A DNA stretch of 64,000 nucleotides from Saccharopolyspora phatthalungensis (lineage in GTDB: Bacteria > Actinomycetota > Actinomycetes > Mycobacteriales > Pseudonocardiaceae): the NCBI RefSeq assembly GCF_014203395.1, contig NZ_JACHIW010000001.1, positions 4,881,501 to 4,945,500 on the forward strand. Reading direction: 5' to 3'. The notes below the pieces were generated by a model, which was not told the DNA's origin, made no database searches, and worked only from the letters and a program-made list of their open reading frames with translations. The position numbers and the translations under genes are program-made. Shown in pieces: positions 32,284 to 41,352 of this stretch (positions within the stretch are counted from its first letter, which is position 1; every line of letters starts with the position of its first letter).

Positions 32284-33942
32284 CTAGGCCTGGCGGAGCA
32301 CGCCCGAGCGGGCGGTGCCCCAGATGGGGATGTCGCGCAGCTCCGTCGGGCTTACCTGGTAGGGATCCTCGTCAAGAATGGCGAAGTCGGCGAACTTGCC
32401 TGGCTCCAGGCTGCCGGCGGTGCGTTCCATTCCGAGCATGTGCGCGGCATCGACGGTGATCGCGCGCATCGCGCGGTCAACGCCGATGCGCTCGCCGGGG
32501 GCGAGGACGGTCGTACCGTCGGCCCCGAAGCGGTTGACCGCCACCCAGGCCGCGGTAAGGGGGTGCATGGGCACCGCGACGAGGGAGAAGTCGGAGTGGA
32601 GGGCGAAGGTCACGCCCTCGCGCTCCAGCGACCCGAGCCGTCCGACGGCCTCGGACCTGTCCGGGCCGTAGCCCTTATGGCTGTGCACATGGCTGCGGTA
32701 GTGGACGAAGTAGCAGTTGACGCTGGCTTGCGCGCCCAGTGCCTTCATCCGCCGGGCCTGGTCGGGCGTGCTGATGCAGTAATGCTCAAGGGTGAAACGG
32801 TGATCGAAGCGAGGACGGATGTTCTGCAGTGCCGCCAGTGCGTCGAGTGCGGCGTCGATGCTCTCGTCCCCGTTGGCATGGCAATGGATGGGAATGCCGG
32901 CTTCCCAGAACGGCAGCATGCGCTCGTGCAGCTGCTCCCATGGCACGTCATTGCGCACCCCGTTGCTCAGGTCGAGATACCCGGGAAAACGCACGCGCAG
33001 GGACATGGCGGGGAACGACCCGTCGGCGAGGAACTTGACGCCGTGGAAAAACAGCGTCTCGCTGTTGCGGTCGTGCAGCTCGGCCAAGTGGTGGGCTGCC
33101 TTGGCGCCGTGCTGGTCGTGCAGGGTCATCTCGTAGGACACCAGCGCCATGCGCACGGGTGTGGCGGGATCGTTGAACGCGGCGTCGTGAATGCGCCACT
33201 CGTGCTCGGGGTCGGTCAGGCCAAACAGCAGTTCCGCGGTCGTGGTGACGCCCGAGCGCACGGCCAGCCCCGCCATGTCGCGCAGGCCTTGCTCTCCGGT
33301 GTCCTCCACGAGGTCGGCGGCCGAGCGGCCTACGGCGGCCTTGTGCGCGGCGAGCTCGATGAACTGGCCGTTGAGCCGGCCGTCGTCGTAGCGTCCGACG
33401 CCGTGCACCGTGCTGTCCTCGCCGACGTGTGTCGTGTTCAGCGCGGCCGTGTTGGCGTACAGGAAATGCGGCGCGTAGGAGATGATGAACACCGGCCGAT
33501 CGCCCACCACCCCGTCCAGTTCGTCGCGATGCAGGTGTCCACCTTGGATGGCCGGATCGAATCCCCAGGCGACCAAGGTCTTGCCCGGGGGCATCTTGGC
33601 GTCGAGGGCGCGCAGCTCCGTCATGACGCTCTCGCGCGTGGGGTGCCCTGGGTTGGTACCGCAGGGCCCCGGCGAGTCGATCGGACCGACGTAGGGCACG
33701 CCGAGGTAGCCAGCGGAGAGCGCGAAATGCGTGTGCGGGTCGATGAAGCCCGGCATGATGATCTTGTCGGCCAAGGTGTCGTCCACCTCGTAATCGTGGC
33801 GGTCGAGCCATGGCTTCATTGACTCGATGCTGCCGGTGGACAGCACTCGGCCGTCCATGACGGCGACGGCGGAGGCGCTCGGACGTCCCGGATCCATGGT
33901 CAGCACGCGCCTGGCCGGGAACACGGTGATTGTGGGGTTCAT
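32284..33942 (-). CDS. Amidohydrolase family 3 protein (YtcJ-like)
   Basis: A 552-residue metal-dependent amidohydrolase. The barrel-entry motif IIMPGFIDPHTHFALSAGY gives the HxH metal ligands; further ligands are likely in GIPIHCHANGDESIDAALDA, RFTLEHYCIS and FALHSDFSLVAVPMHPL (Asp). The C-terminal MLGMERTAGSLEPGKFADFA is the standard closing beta domain. Start ATG at 33942 gives the family N-terminus and forms an ATGA overlap with the transporter gene, so the enzyme is translated after it. The next gene encodes an MHS-type carboxylate/betaine transporter: the pair probably takes up and hydrolyses an amide- or imide-type compound. Substrate unknown. Confidence 0.9.
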   Translation of the reverse strand: MNPTITVFPARRVLTMDPGRPSASAVAVMDGRVLSTGSIESMKPWLDRHDYEVDDTLADKIIMPGFIDPHTHFALSAGYLGVPYVGPIDSPGPCGTNPGHPTRESVMTELRALDAKMPPGKTLVAWGFDPAIQGGHLHRDELDGVVGDRPVFIISYAPHFLYANTAALNTTHVGEDSTVHGVGRYDDGRLNGQFIELAAHKAAVGRSAADLVEDTGEQGLRDMAGLAVRSGVTTTAELLFGLTDPEHEWRIHDAAFNDPATPVRMALVSYEMTLHDQHGAKAAHHLAELHDRNSETLFFHGVKFLADGSFPAMSLRVRFPGYLDLSNGVRNDVPWEQLHERMLPFWEAGIPIHCHANGDESIDAALDALAALQNIRPRFDHRFTLEHYCISTPDQARRMKALGAQASVNCYFVHYRSHVHSHKGYGPDRSEAVGRLGSLEREGVTFALHSDFSLVAVPMHPLTAAWVAVNRFGADGTTVLAPGERIGVDRAMRAITVDAAHMLGMERTAGSLEPGKFADFAILDEDPYQVSPTELRDIPIWGTARSGVLRQA

Positions 33943-35264
33943 GAGGAAATCGCTCCAGGATGGGAAACCGGGTCGGGGGCGGAGAGCGCGCGGCGAGAGG
34001 TTTCGGGAATCCTGCACGCCGCGACGAGCGCGATAACCGAGGCGATCACGAGATAGTAGGCGGGCGCAAGCGGATCACCGGTCGCCCCGATCAGGAACGT
34101 CGCGATAAAAGGCGCTGTTCCGCCGAACACCGCGTAGGCAATGTTGTAGGTGAGTGCGGAGGCCGTGTAGCGCACCCGCGTGGGGAAAAGCTCGACGAGC
34201 ATCACCGCAGTCACGACGTTGCACGACACGGTGCCGAATGCCAGCAGCAGTTGGCCCGTGACCGCCATCGTCAGCCCGCTGCTTCCGGCCAGCAGGAACG
34301 CGGGAAGCCCACCGGCGACCAGGAGACCGGCGGCGGTGAACATGGTCATGCGCCTGCCGAACCGGTCGGAGAGGCGGCCAACGACCGGGCACAGCGCAGC
34401 CGCGAACAGCAGGGCGAGCACATTGGACAGAAGTGTCGTCGACGCGTTGTGGCCCGCGGTGACCTTGAGGTAGGTCGTCATGTAGGTGGTGAACATGTAG
34501 AACGACAGCGCGGTGGTGCAGATGAAGAGCCCGAGCTTGGCCATGGACCGTCCGTGTGATCGCAAGGCTTCCCGCACCGGTGCGGATGCGACCGTCTCGT
34601 TGTCCGCGACCTGCCGGAAATCCGGTGTCTCGTCGAGCTTCTGACGGATGTAGAAGCCGCATACGCCAAGCGGCGCCGCGATGAGGAAGGGGATTCGCCA
34701 ACCCCACTCGGTCATCGATGCGGAGCCGAGCATGCCGCTACACGCGAAGGACACGATGGCCGCTGCACCGAACGCGGTGAAGGTACTCACCGGGAGGAAG
34801 CTTGAGTACCAGGCACGCTTGTCCGTGCGGCTGTGCTCTAGTACGAACGCACAGGCGCCGGCGTATTCGCCACCGGTGGAGAATCCCTGCACGCATCGGA
34901 TCAGCACGAGCAGGATCGGCGCAGCGATGCCGATCGTGGCGTAGTTGGGCAGGATGCCGAGGGCGACCGTGGATCCCGCCATGAGCAGGATGGTGACGGC
35001 CAGGGTGCGTTTGCGGCCGATGCGGTCGCCTAGCGCACCGAAGTACGCCCCGCCGATCGGGCGCAGCGCGAAGGCAACCGCGAACGCGGCGAAGGTCTTG
35101 AGCAGACCGGCCGTCGCGTCGTTGCTGGGAAAGAAGTTGGTGGCGATCTCGGTGGCGAGGAAACCGTAGAGGGCGAAGTCGAACCATTCGACGAAATTGC
35201 CGATGGATGCTGCACGGATGACCTTGCGCAGCATCTTTGCATCATGGGCATTTTGACTTTTCAT
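33939..35264 (-). CDS. MFS transporter, metabolite:H+ symporter (MHS) subfamily
   Basis: A 441-residue transporter with 12 predicted membrane helices. MHS signatures are present: RAASIGNFVEWFDFALYGFL in helix 1, RPIGGAYFGALGDRIGRKRT after helix 2, and RCVQGFSTGGEYAGACAFVL in helix 4. The second half has the repeat motif GRLSDRFGRR. Relatives move proline, betaine, shikimate or citrate with protons. The start at 35264 is favoured by AGAAGG about 8 bases upstream; the ORF extends further without support. It is the second gene of the operon 35797-32284 and overlaps the amidohydrolase. Confidence 0.92.
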   Translation of the reverse strand: MKSQNAHDAKMLRKVIRAASIGNFVEWFDFALYGFLATEIATNFFPSNDATAGLLKTFAAFAVAFALRPIGGAYFGALGDRIGRKRTLAVTILLMAGSTVALGILPNYATIGIAAPILLVLIRCVQGFSTGGEYAGACAFVLEHSRTDKRAWYSSFLPVSTFTAFGAAAIVSFACSGMLGSASMTEWGWRIPFLIAAPLGVCGFYIRQKLDETPDFRQVADNETVASAPVREALRSHGRSMAKLGLFICTTALSFYMFTTYMTTYLKVTAGHNASTTLLSNVLALLFAAALCPVVGRLSDRFGRRMTMFTAAGLLVAGGLPAFLLAGSSGLTMAVTGQLLLAFGTVSCNVVTAVMLVELFPTRVRYTASALTYNIAYAVFGGTAPFIATFLIGATGDPLAPAYYLVIASVIALVAACRIPETSRRALSAPDPVSHPGAISS

Positions 35265-35272
35265 GGCACCTT

Positions 35273-35797
35273 CTAGTTGCTGGTGAAGACGCACTCCTCA
35301 GCATTGACAGCGCACTGAATCTCGCGGACCGCCACGCGCGAAGAGTCCTCCGACGCGTACTCGAGCGCGCCCTCGAGCCATGCCTCGAACAGGTAGCAGG
35401 CCCTGTCGACGGATCGCGTCGAGCCCGCTACCGACAGCAGCGCGGAATGCGCCACCCGTACCTGGAGTACGCCGTGGACGGGGTCGAGTTCGTCGATCTC
35501 GAAGCGGCCCCACCCGCGGCGGGTCAGGCGGTCCAGGTAGTGCCGCACGATCGCGGCTCCCGATAGCCCGAGGCGCGTGGCCTCGTGTGCGCACCAGTGT
35601 CGCGCCGAGCTGCGGCCGGCGCCTCGGAACAGCTCGGCAGAGCAGTCCCGCCCGACGTGCCGCTCCACGGCATCCAGATTGTTCACGAGCAGGTGCTGGG
35701 GCACCAGCACCATGGGCAGACCGTCGACGCTCCACCTGCCCGTTTCGCCATCGATCTGGACCGTGACCGGCAGCTCATGCGCCTCGTGGCTCTGCAT
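35273..35797 (-). CDS. V4R/DUF5943-like small-molecule-binding protein
   Basis: A 174-residue protein. Its C-terminus EIQCAVNAEECVFTSN resembles the closing Cys-x(6)-C-x-F strand of V4R (4-vinyl reductase / XylR-N-like) domains, and the middle HWCAHEATRLGLSGAAIVRH plus GRFEIDELDPVHGVLQVRVA fits the same fold. Such domains bind hydrophobic or aromatic ligands. Family assignment is tentative (DUF5943 is a candidate). It is the first gene of the transporter/amidohydrolase operon and directly follows a strong promoter, with practically no leader. It might act as a ligand-binding chaperone or sensor for the pathway. Confidence 0.6.
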   Translation of the reverse strand: MQSHEAHELPVTVQIDGETGRWSVDGLPMVLVPQHLLVNNLDAVERHVGRDCSAELFRGAGRSSARHWCAHEATRLGLSGAAIVRHYLDRLTRRGWGRFEIDELDPVHGVLQVRVAHSALLSVAGSTRSVDRACYLFEAWLEGALEYASEDSSRVAVREIQCAVNAEECVFTSN

Positions 35798-35803
35798 GCA
35801 GAA

Positions 35804-35831
35804 ATAATACAGAGCGGCTAAGATGGGTCAA
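35804..35831 (-). promoter_or_regulatory. Sigma70-type promoter giving a nearly leaderless mRNA
   Basis: On the minus strand TTGACC (35831-35826), a 16-base spacer and TATTAT (35809-35804) form a near-consensus promoter. The -10 box ends only 6 bases before the ATG at 35797, so transcription would begin at or next to the start codon, and no ribosome site is visible. The GntR gene begins 24 bases beyond the -35 box in the other direction, so this promoter lies in a very compact divergent region. Confidence 0.75.
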
Positions 35832-35854
35832 GGGCGCGAAATCGGTATGCCAGG

Positions 35855-36649
35855 ATGGTCGGCATGGGACGGCGACAGCGGACACAGATGGAACGGGCCT
35901 ATGCGGAGATCAAGGCGCGATACATGACGCTGCGCCTCACCCCCGGTGAGTGGATCGATGACATGCAGCTGAGCCAGGAGCTCGGGCTGAGCCGCACTCC
36001 GCTGCGCGAAGCACTGTTCCTCCTTGCTTCCGAGGGCCTAATCCGGGCGCAGCCGGGTGGCGGCTTCACCGTGCGACCACTGGATATCGCCGGCATCAGC
36101 AGCCTGTTCGAAGCGCACATCGTCACTGCGAAAGCGATCGCGAGGCTGGTCGCCATTCGCGTTCTCCCCGAGGAAATCGCCGAACTCCGCGAGACCGATG
36201 CGCTGGTCAACGACGCGATCCGGCGGCGGTCCGCGCCCGATATCGCCGAGGCCAACGCCGCGCTGCACAACCTGGAAGCCCGTATCGCGCGGAATGAGTA
36301 CCTCTCGGTGCTCGCCGCCCGGATCTACGATGAGGGGCAGCGGCTGGGTTACCTCGCCTTCGGTGGCGCGGAGGACTGGAACGCCAACCGCCTCGATGAC
36401 CACTTCACCCGGGTCAGCCACGATCACTCCGCGCTCATCGACGCCTACCAGGACCACGACCCGGAGACGGCGGAAACCGTTGCGGTGAGCCATGTTCGGC
36501 TGTTCCGCGAGCGCATCCTCACCTACATCGCGTCCAGCGGCGCCGATGAGGTCGACCTCGGGGGCGACGTCATGACGTCGGTCCACATCACCACCAAGGA
36601 GCTACAACGGGCCATCGCGGACGAGACGCGGCGAGAAGCGAGCGTGTGA
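35855..36649 (+). CDS. GntR-family regulator (FCD type)
   Basis: A 264-residue regulator. Residues 1-75 are a winged helix with MQLSQELGLSRTPLREALFL and IRAQPGGGFTVRPLDIAGI, the FadR/GntR signature. The rest is an all-helical FCD ligand domain with conserved metal-binding positions suggested by DDHFTRVSHDHSALIDAY and SHVRLFRERI. It is divergent from the V4R/MHS/amidohydrolase operon, so it most likely controls that operon in response to its substrate or product. ATG 35864 is an alternative start three codons in. Imperfect palindrome ATGCC-N9-GGCAT around 35847-35865 may be part of an operator. Confidence 0.9.
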   Translation: MVGMGRRQRTQMERAYAEIKARYMTLRLTPGEWIDDMQLSQELGLSRTPLREALFLLASEGLIRAQPGGGFTVRPLDIAGISSLFEAHIVTAKAIARLVAIRVLPEEIAELRETDALVNDAIRRRSAPDIAEANAALHNLEARIARNEYLSVLAARIYDEGQRLGYLAFGGAEDWNANRLDDHFTRVSHDHSALIDAYQDHDPETAETVAVSHVRLFRERILTYIASSGADEVDLGGDVMTSVHITTKELQRAIADETRREASV

Positions 36650-36733
36650 CCCGCCGGGCCTGCGCGCAGGCAGGCTCCGCGAACCCGCTACGGGGCGCTG
36701 GCACAGGGTGACAGAATCAAGCGGACTGTCGAG

Positions 36734-37125
36734 ATGGAGGATGGTCTGCTGCTAGACACGGTCGCTGGATTTTCCTGAAGAAGCAGACAGCTGGGATGCG
36801 GTCGAGGACTGGATAGGCGATCTGGAGTGGATCGACAACCCGGTCGGCTACCTCATCGTGATCAACGACTGCACCCATCTCGCCACGTGGTCCAAAGAGG
36901 ACTTCGCAAGTTTCTGCGAGCTCTGGCCGGGGGGTGTGGCCGCAGTACCAGACTGAGATCTACCACGTCGTATTCACAGGGCCGGACAGAGTCGGCGATC
37001 GCACGATCTCCGGAGCGCTCCAACAGCAGGCCGAACGCCTTCGCTCCACCATCGCGTCGAGCCAAGTCGAGGAAAAACCCATTCCCGTTGTCGACCACTC
37101 AACCGGTAAAACCAACTACTACTGA
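36734..37125 (+). pseudogene. Barstar-family gene broken by frameshifts
   Basis: The frame at 36765-36956 encodes LDFPEEADSWDAVEDWIGDL, EWIDNPVGYLIVIND, FCELWPGG: the FP-x..WDA-x..D-L-EW pattern of barstar-type ribonuclease inhibitors. A run of six G (36929-36934) then throws it out of frame; with five G it continues as VWPQYQTEIYHVVFTGPDRV and ends at TGA 37123-37125. A second break near 36764 separates it from the preceding MEDGLLLDTVA part. Barstar homologues act as immunity proteins or toxin inhibitors. A sequencing error in the G-run is possible, but the second break makes real decay more likely. Confidence 0.6.
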
Positions 37126-37241
37126 CCTCCGGTTTGATCAGCCCGGCGCTGGGCGAACCCCCATCACGAATTAGGCGTAAGGTCCGCGAAGGCAAATGGT
37201 GTCGACGTGAATCGGGTTGCTATGAGGACCGGAGGATTTGT

Positions 37242-37412
37242 CATTGGGGCAACTGCCTGGTGTGCGATCGAAGCGTGATGGCCCTGCTGGACTTCGAATG
37301 GGCTCGCTTCGGCGATCACGTCGATGACTGGGTCTTTCTGGCCCGGTTCAGCGGCCTGCACGCTGCGGCCTGGTACTCCTTGGCATCGGCGGCCACCAGG
37401 AGTCCGCGCTGA
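37242..37412 (+). pseudogene. Fragment of an aminoglycoside-phosphotransferase-type gene
   Basis: HWGNCLVCDRSVMALLDFEW followed by ARFGDHVDDWVFLARFSGLH matches the catalytic/metal-binding region of APH-like kinases (H-x-D/W-x-x-N...LLDFEWA-x-x-GDP-x-x-D). Only about 40 family residues exist; the N-terminal lobe and C-terminus are missing. It is a relic, possibly brought in with the barstar gene next to it. Confidence 0.6.
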
Positions 37413-37480
37413 TCAGCGCAGGGCGTCAGCTGACCGGGCGGCGGTTGCTCACAACCGCGACCATCTTGGTAAGCGACCGG

Positions 37481-37906
37481 TCACAGCTCGTGCTGCATCA
37501 GCTGGCTCAGCGCCTCGTCGATATTCATGAACAGGTGCTCGTCACCGGGCGCGACGACCTCGTAGCTGTCGTCGACGAAGGCCGCCAGCAGGTCGGCGTC
37601 GGCGTCGAAGGTGGCCTGTCCGGACGGCGAGGTCAGCGTGATCAGGACCCGCGTGGGCTCGTCGGAGCGGGGGCTGATCCGCACGTCGCCTTCACCGCTG
37701 TCGGCTAACAGGCCGTCGGCCAGGAGATCGCGGCCGAACACCCAGTCGACCGTGTTGGGCTTACCGGTGTTGAAGCTCATCGACACCTCGTAGGGGTTAC
37801 GGCTGTCGTAGCGCAGCTCCACGCCCACCGGCGCGTTCACGCTGGCCGGGGCCACCAGGTGGAAGAAGGTGGCGGTCTGGATCGTCTTGTGGTCGCTGGC
37901 CATCAT
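37481..37906 (-). CDS. SsgA-family sporulation/cell division protein
   Basis: A 141-residue SsgA-like protein (SALP). The family core is clear: VGVELRYDSRNPYEVSMSFN, VDWVFGRDLLADGL, then GEGDVRISPR and SPSGQATFDADADLLAAFVD, close to the usual length of about 135-145. In streptomycetes and relatives these proteins recruit the division and peptidoglycan machinery to septa in aerial hyphae. AAGGAG lies 9 bases before the ATG at 37906. It is a single gene here without other developmental genes, flanked by relics on one side and a regulator on the other. Confidence 0.93.
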   Translation of the reverse strand: MMASDHKTIQTATFFHLVAPASVNAPVGVELRYDSRNPYEVSMSFNTGKPNTVDWVFGRDLLADGLLADSGEGDVRISPRSDEPTRVLITLTSPSGQATFDADADLLAAFVDDSYEVVAPGDEHLFMNIDEALSQLMQHEL

Positions 37907-38239
37907 GGTGGTGCACTCCTTCAGTGTTGGCTCCCTGGTTGACTCAAGCTTGACCGACCCCGGTCGAGGACTTCTTCACGTCATCTACAGACGGCTGGGA
38001 GGACCGGACCGACGCGTCGATCGACAGCTTCGACAAGATCGCAGAACGGCGCTCTGAGCTGCACTTTTGCCCTGTCCGGCGGTCTCTAGACGACAGGACT
38101 GCAACCTGCGTCACATCGCCGCCTCGTGAGAGCAAAGGCCCAGATCGTAGGACTTCGCGGAGGCCCGAGGCGCGCGGCACGGCCCCTACGCTTCACCAGT
38201 TCGCCGTTGGCGATGATGCCGGCAGATCTTGCCCACTCC
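37907..38239. other. Intergenic region with ssg ribosome site
   Basis: Between the SsgA-like start and the LuxR regulator stop. It holds the AAGGAG ribosome site of the SsgA-like gene (37916-37921). A minus-strand frame ending at 37944 (LSKLSIDASVRSSQP, DDVKKSSTGVGQA) has some protein character but no start or family. No promoter could be named with confidence. Confidence 0.4.
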
Positions 38240-40552
38240 TCATGTTCTGCCTTGTGCCACCAGCGCGGCGATCTGAGTGCGCGAGGTAAAGCCGAGCTTG
38301 GTGAGGATATGTTCGACGTGGGCTTCGGCGGTGCGTTGCGAGATGACGAGGGTTTCCGCGATCTGCTTGTTGCTCATTCCCTGCGCGACGAGGTTGGCGA
38401 CTTCCCGTTCGCGTTTCGTGAGCGGGTGTTCGGCCGTTTCCTCTCGAACGGATTTCCCGCGGGCGGCGGGTTCTCCGAGAAGTCGAGTCGCCACCTGATC
38501 GAACGTCAGGCCGGTACCTTTGTTGAAGGCCCGGGTGTATTTCTCCTCGCCGAGGGCTCGCCGCACCTGCGCTTGGCAGCGGTCCTGGTACTCGGCGAAA
38601 AAGGGGAATTGTGAACGTGGTCCGCTGCGGTGCCCGCGGAGAGTGTGGGCGGCTCCGGCCAGCTCAGCGGCTTGCTCACTGCGCTCGGTACTCGCCGCGA
38701 TCCAGCTTATCGTCTCGATGCAGTTAGCCGCGCAGGTCGTATCGTCGAAGACGCGTTGCGCGTCCAGGCACTGGAGTTCACAAGCTTCGGCCCTGTCCCA
38801 ATCGCCCTGGCGCCATGCCTCGAGTCCAAGGCCCCACAGGGCCCATGTCCGGCGCCAAGTCTCGCGGTGTTGCTCGCACAGGTCCAGCAGCTTCGTCCAG
38901 TTGGCCATTGCGCGTTCTCCGTCGCCACGGACCGAGTGACTGATGCCGAGGTTCAGCAGCGCGGAGGCGAGCCAGTCAAGCTCTTCGGTATTCCGGTGCC
39001 GCGCTACGAATTCCTCAAGCAGCACAACGGCTTTGGAAAAGTCGTATTGCTGCATGGCGGCGACTGCTTCGGCTACCTGGTACAGGGTCGCGGACTGCTC
39101 CTGGGCAAAGTCCACGGCCAGCTTTCGGCTTTCTTCAAGAATCCCCTTCGCCGTGGCCAGGTCGTTTTGCATCAGCGCGAGGTAGCTGGCGCTGGCGAGC
39201 GCGCGGACCCTGGGCACGCTGGGTTCGACATCTTTGTCCAGCAGGCGCTCGAACCAGAGCCGCCCCTCACTGGTGAGTCCACCGACCCGCCACACATCAC
39301 GGTAGGCGTCGGCCAGCCGCAATCCTTGGTGAGATTCATCGGATACGGCGAGGCAGAAGTCGAGCGCAGCGCGAACGTTGGCATCATTCAGACGTGCCCG
39401 TCGGGACAAATCCACTTGGGCAGGACCGAACCACTGGCGCCGCGTTTCCTCCGCGACTTTCACATACCAATCCCGATGCCGTTTCCGGAGTTCCTGCTCT
39501 TGCCCGGCCGCGTGCAGCACCTCGCGGCCATATTGCCGGATCGATTCCAGCAACCGGTACCAAACACCGGTTTCCCGCTCATCGCGGATGACGACGGACT
39601 TGCCCACCAACCCGGTCAGCGCCGGCAGTATCTCGCCGTGCGGCAATGCGGCATCCGCGCACACGGCTTCCACCGCGTCCATGTCACAACTCTCCGGAAA
39701 GATTGACATCCGAGCCCAGAGGGTCCGCTCGCGCTCGGTGCAGAGATCAAAACTCCAATCGATCGACGCTCGCAGGGTCTGGAGCCGCGGCAGCGCGGCA
39801 CGATTGCCGGAAGTCAATACGCGGAACCGGTCGTCCAGACGCCGCAGGAGCTCCTCCACCGAGAGCACTCGCAGACTCGCAGCGGCAAGTTCGATGGCGA
39901 GCGGGATTCCATCCAGTCGCCGACACAGCCTTGCCACTGCTGGACCGTTGTGGTCGTCAATTTCGAAGTGCGGTACTGCTGCCGCCGCGCGGTCCTCGAA
40001 GAGCCGGATAGCCTCGAATGCACGCAGCTTGTGGGCGGGACGTCGGGTGTCGTCGGGGGGCACGCCAAGAGCCAGTACCGGCAGCACGCGCTCTCCCGGG
40101 GTGCTCAACGGTTCGCGACTGGTGCCGAGAACCCGCAGTCCAGGGCATCGGGTCAGCAGCCTTGCCACGAGTTCGGCACACGCGTCCAACTGGTGTTCGA
40201 AGTTGTCCAGCACCAGCAGCGCTCGGAGCTCCCGCAATCGTTCCGCCAGCGCGTCCGCGGTCCATGTCGTGAACTGGTCTCGAATCTCCATCGCCGTAGC
40301 GACGGTCTGCGGCAGCAGGTATCCGTCGTCCACGCTCGCAAGCTCCACCCAGTAGACGCCGTCGGGAAATGAACGGCGCATTTCCCATGCGGCGCGCATG
40401 GCCAGCCGCGTCTTGCCGACCCCGCCCACGCCGGTGAGGGTCAACATCCGGGAAGCCGACAGCCCGCGCTTGACGTCGCTGAGCTCCGCGCGTCGCCCGA
40501 CAAACGACGTCAGTGCGATTGCCTGTAGGCCCTCTGCCGAGACGAGTGCCAT
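38240..40552 (-). CDS. Large NB-ARC/TPR transcriptional regulator with LuxR HTH
   Basis: A 770-residue regulator. After a short start (IALTSFVGRRAELSDVKRGL) comes an NB-ARC/STAND ATPase: Walker A GVGGVGKT (residues 41-48), a GVYWVELASVDD strand, Walker B ALLVLDNFEHQLD, and GLRVLGTSREPL (sensor-like). TPR-like helices fill residues about 330-680. The C-terminus is a LuxR/FixJ helix-turn-helix: PLTKREREVANLVAQGMSNK, QIAETLVISQRTAEAHVEHI. ATG 40552 is preferred over the longer frame to 40681, since the domain begins right after it. It has a clear paralogue at 56637. Probably ATP-gated and ligand-controlled; targets unknown. Confidence 0.9.
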   Translation of the reverse strand: MALVSAEGLQAIALTSFVGRRAELSDVKRGLSASRMLTLTGVGGVGKTRLAMRAAWEMRRSFPDGVYWVELASVDDGYLLPQTVATAMEIRDQFTTWTADALAERLRELRALLVLDNFEHQLDACAELVARLLTRCPGLRVLGTSREPLSTPGERVLPVLALGVPPDDTRRPAHKLRAFEAIRLFEDRAAAAVPHFEIDDHNGPAVARLCRRLDGIPLAIELAAASLRVLSVEELLRRLDDRFRVLTSGNRAALPRLQTLRASIDWSFDLCTERERTLWARMSIFPESCDMDAVEAVCADAALPHGEILPALTGLVGKSVVIRDERETGVWYRLLESIRQYGREVLHAAGQEQELRKRHRDWYVKVAEETRRQWFGPAQVDLSRRARLNDANVRAALDFCLAVSDESHQGLRLADAYRDVWRVGGLTSEGRLWFERLLDKDVEPSVPRVRALASASYLALMQNDLATAKGILEESRKLAVDFAQEQSATLYQVAEAVAAMQQYDFSKAVVLLEEFVARHRNTEELDWLASALLNLGISHSVRGDGERAMANWTKLLDLCEQHRETWRRTWALWGLGLEAWRQGDWDRAEACELQCLDAQRVFDDTTCAANCIETISWIAASTERSEQAAELAGAAHTLRGHRSGPRSQFPFFAEYQDRCQAQVRRALGEEKYTRAFNKGTGLTFDQVATRLLGEPAARGKSVREETAEHPLTKREREVANLVAQGMSNKQIAETLVISQRTAEAHVEHILTKLGFTSRTQIAALVAQGRT

Positions 40553-40965
40553 TGATGCCCATCCACGCTGGTTTGTCTTGACGCAAGAGTACTCAAATGG
40601 TATCGGAATGAACGGCCTGTCCGCTGTGGTCACCCCGAAGTCCCTGGCCGAGGTTGGTCCACAGCGGACGGCGGTCGACACCCAGCCAAGTGCCCCTAGT
40701 CTGGCAGGGTGCGCCCTGAGGTGACCTACTCCGCAAGTTCCTAGCGAACGCGTCGCTTTCCCCGGCCCGAACAGCGAATCGGAGCAACTGGTCTATGAAA
40801 GGGTCACATTCGCAGGGTGGGCGCGAGGTGACCGAAGATCATCGCTGACATTGCGTGGTCAACACCTTTTTCACACGGCGGTAAAGCGGTGTGTAGGTGA
40901 ACATGGGGTCCGCAAGGACCTTGGTCCGCAACGGTGTCGGCGGAAGTTTGTGGTGGGAGGCGGTC
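40553..40965. promoter_or_regulatory. Intergenic region with nested inverted repeat
   Basis: A 413-base gap between divergent genes. Near its right end CACCT (40863-40867) with AGGTG (40895-40899) enclose CACAC (40872-40876) with GTGTG (40889-40893), a nested inverted repeat that could be an operator or a small hairpin. GGGAGG at 40955-40960 is the ribosome site of the next gene. No convincing coding sequence elsewhere. Confidence 0.4.
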
Positions 40966-41289
40966 GTGAAGTTTCTCGTACTATGGAAGATCGATCTGGG
41001 TTTGTTGTCGTCGGAGATGCAGCGCGCCGTGGGGAACATGCCCGCCTACGGCGAAAAGCTGGAAGCCACTGGCAAGGTGGTGAGTCGGTACCACGTCGTG
41101 GGCGCGCATGGCGGGGCGTGGATCTATGAGGTGGACTCCCACGAGGAGTTCGAGCGGCTGCTCGCCATGGCTCCGGTGTTCAACTTCGCGCACTACGACG
41201 TGTATACCCTGGCCGATATGGCCAAAGTCGGCGGCGATGGCACGGCCGCGGCCGAGGAGAGCGGGCTGGACACCAAAATCATCCGGTGA
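40966..41289 (+). CDS. Muconolactone-isomerase-like (ferredoxin-fold) small protein
   Basis: A 107-residue protein that begins KFLVLWKIDLGLLSSEMQRA and continues YGEKLEATGKVVSRYHVVGA, WIYEVDSHEEFERLLAMAPV and FAHYDVYTLADM. This is the small alpha-beta barrel fold of muconolactone delta-isomerase and related dimeric proteins (D-x-P-x..G-x-W-x-V...L..P-F). The real start is GTG 40966, with GGGAGG 5 bases upstream. There are no aromatic-degradation genes near it, so the catalytic role is uncertain. The following gene encodes an XRE regulator 63 bases downstream. Confidence 0.75.
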   Translation: MKFLVLWKIDLGLLSSEMQRAVGNMPAYGEKLEATGKVVSRYHVVGAHGGAWIYEVDSHEEFERLLAMAPVFNFAHYDVYTLADMAKVGGDGTAAAEESGLDTKIIR

Positions 41290-41352
41290 TCTGAGCCGTT
41301 TGACGGGCCCGCGGAGCCGGTCGACACTGAGTTCACCGACTCCGGAGGTGGC

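Noticed and set aside
32440..33822. Plus-strand 460-codon frame opposite the amidohydrolase
   Set aside because: Shadow of the amidohydrolase gene, which has all metal-ligand motifs on the minus strand.
37944..38180. Minus-strand 78-codon frame between the SsgA-like gene and the LuxR regulator
   Set aside because: Some protein-like text near its end, but no family and no convincing start; kept only as a note.
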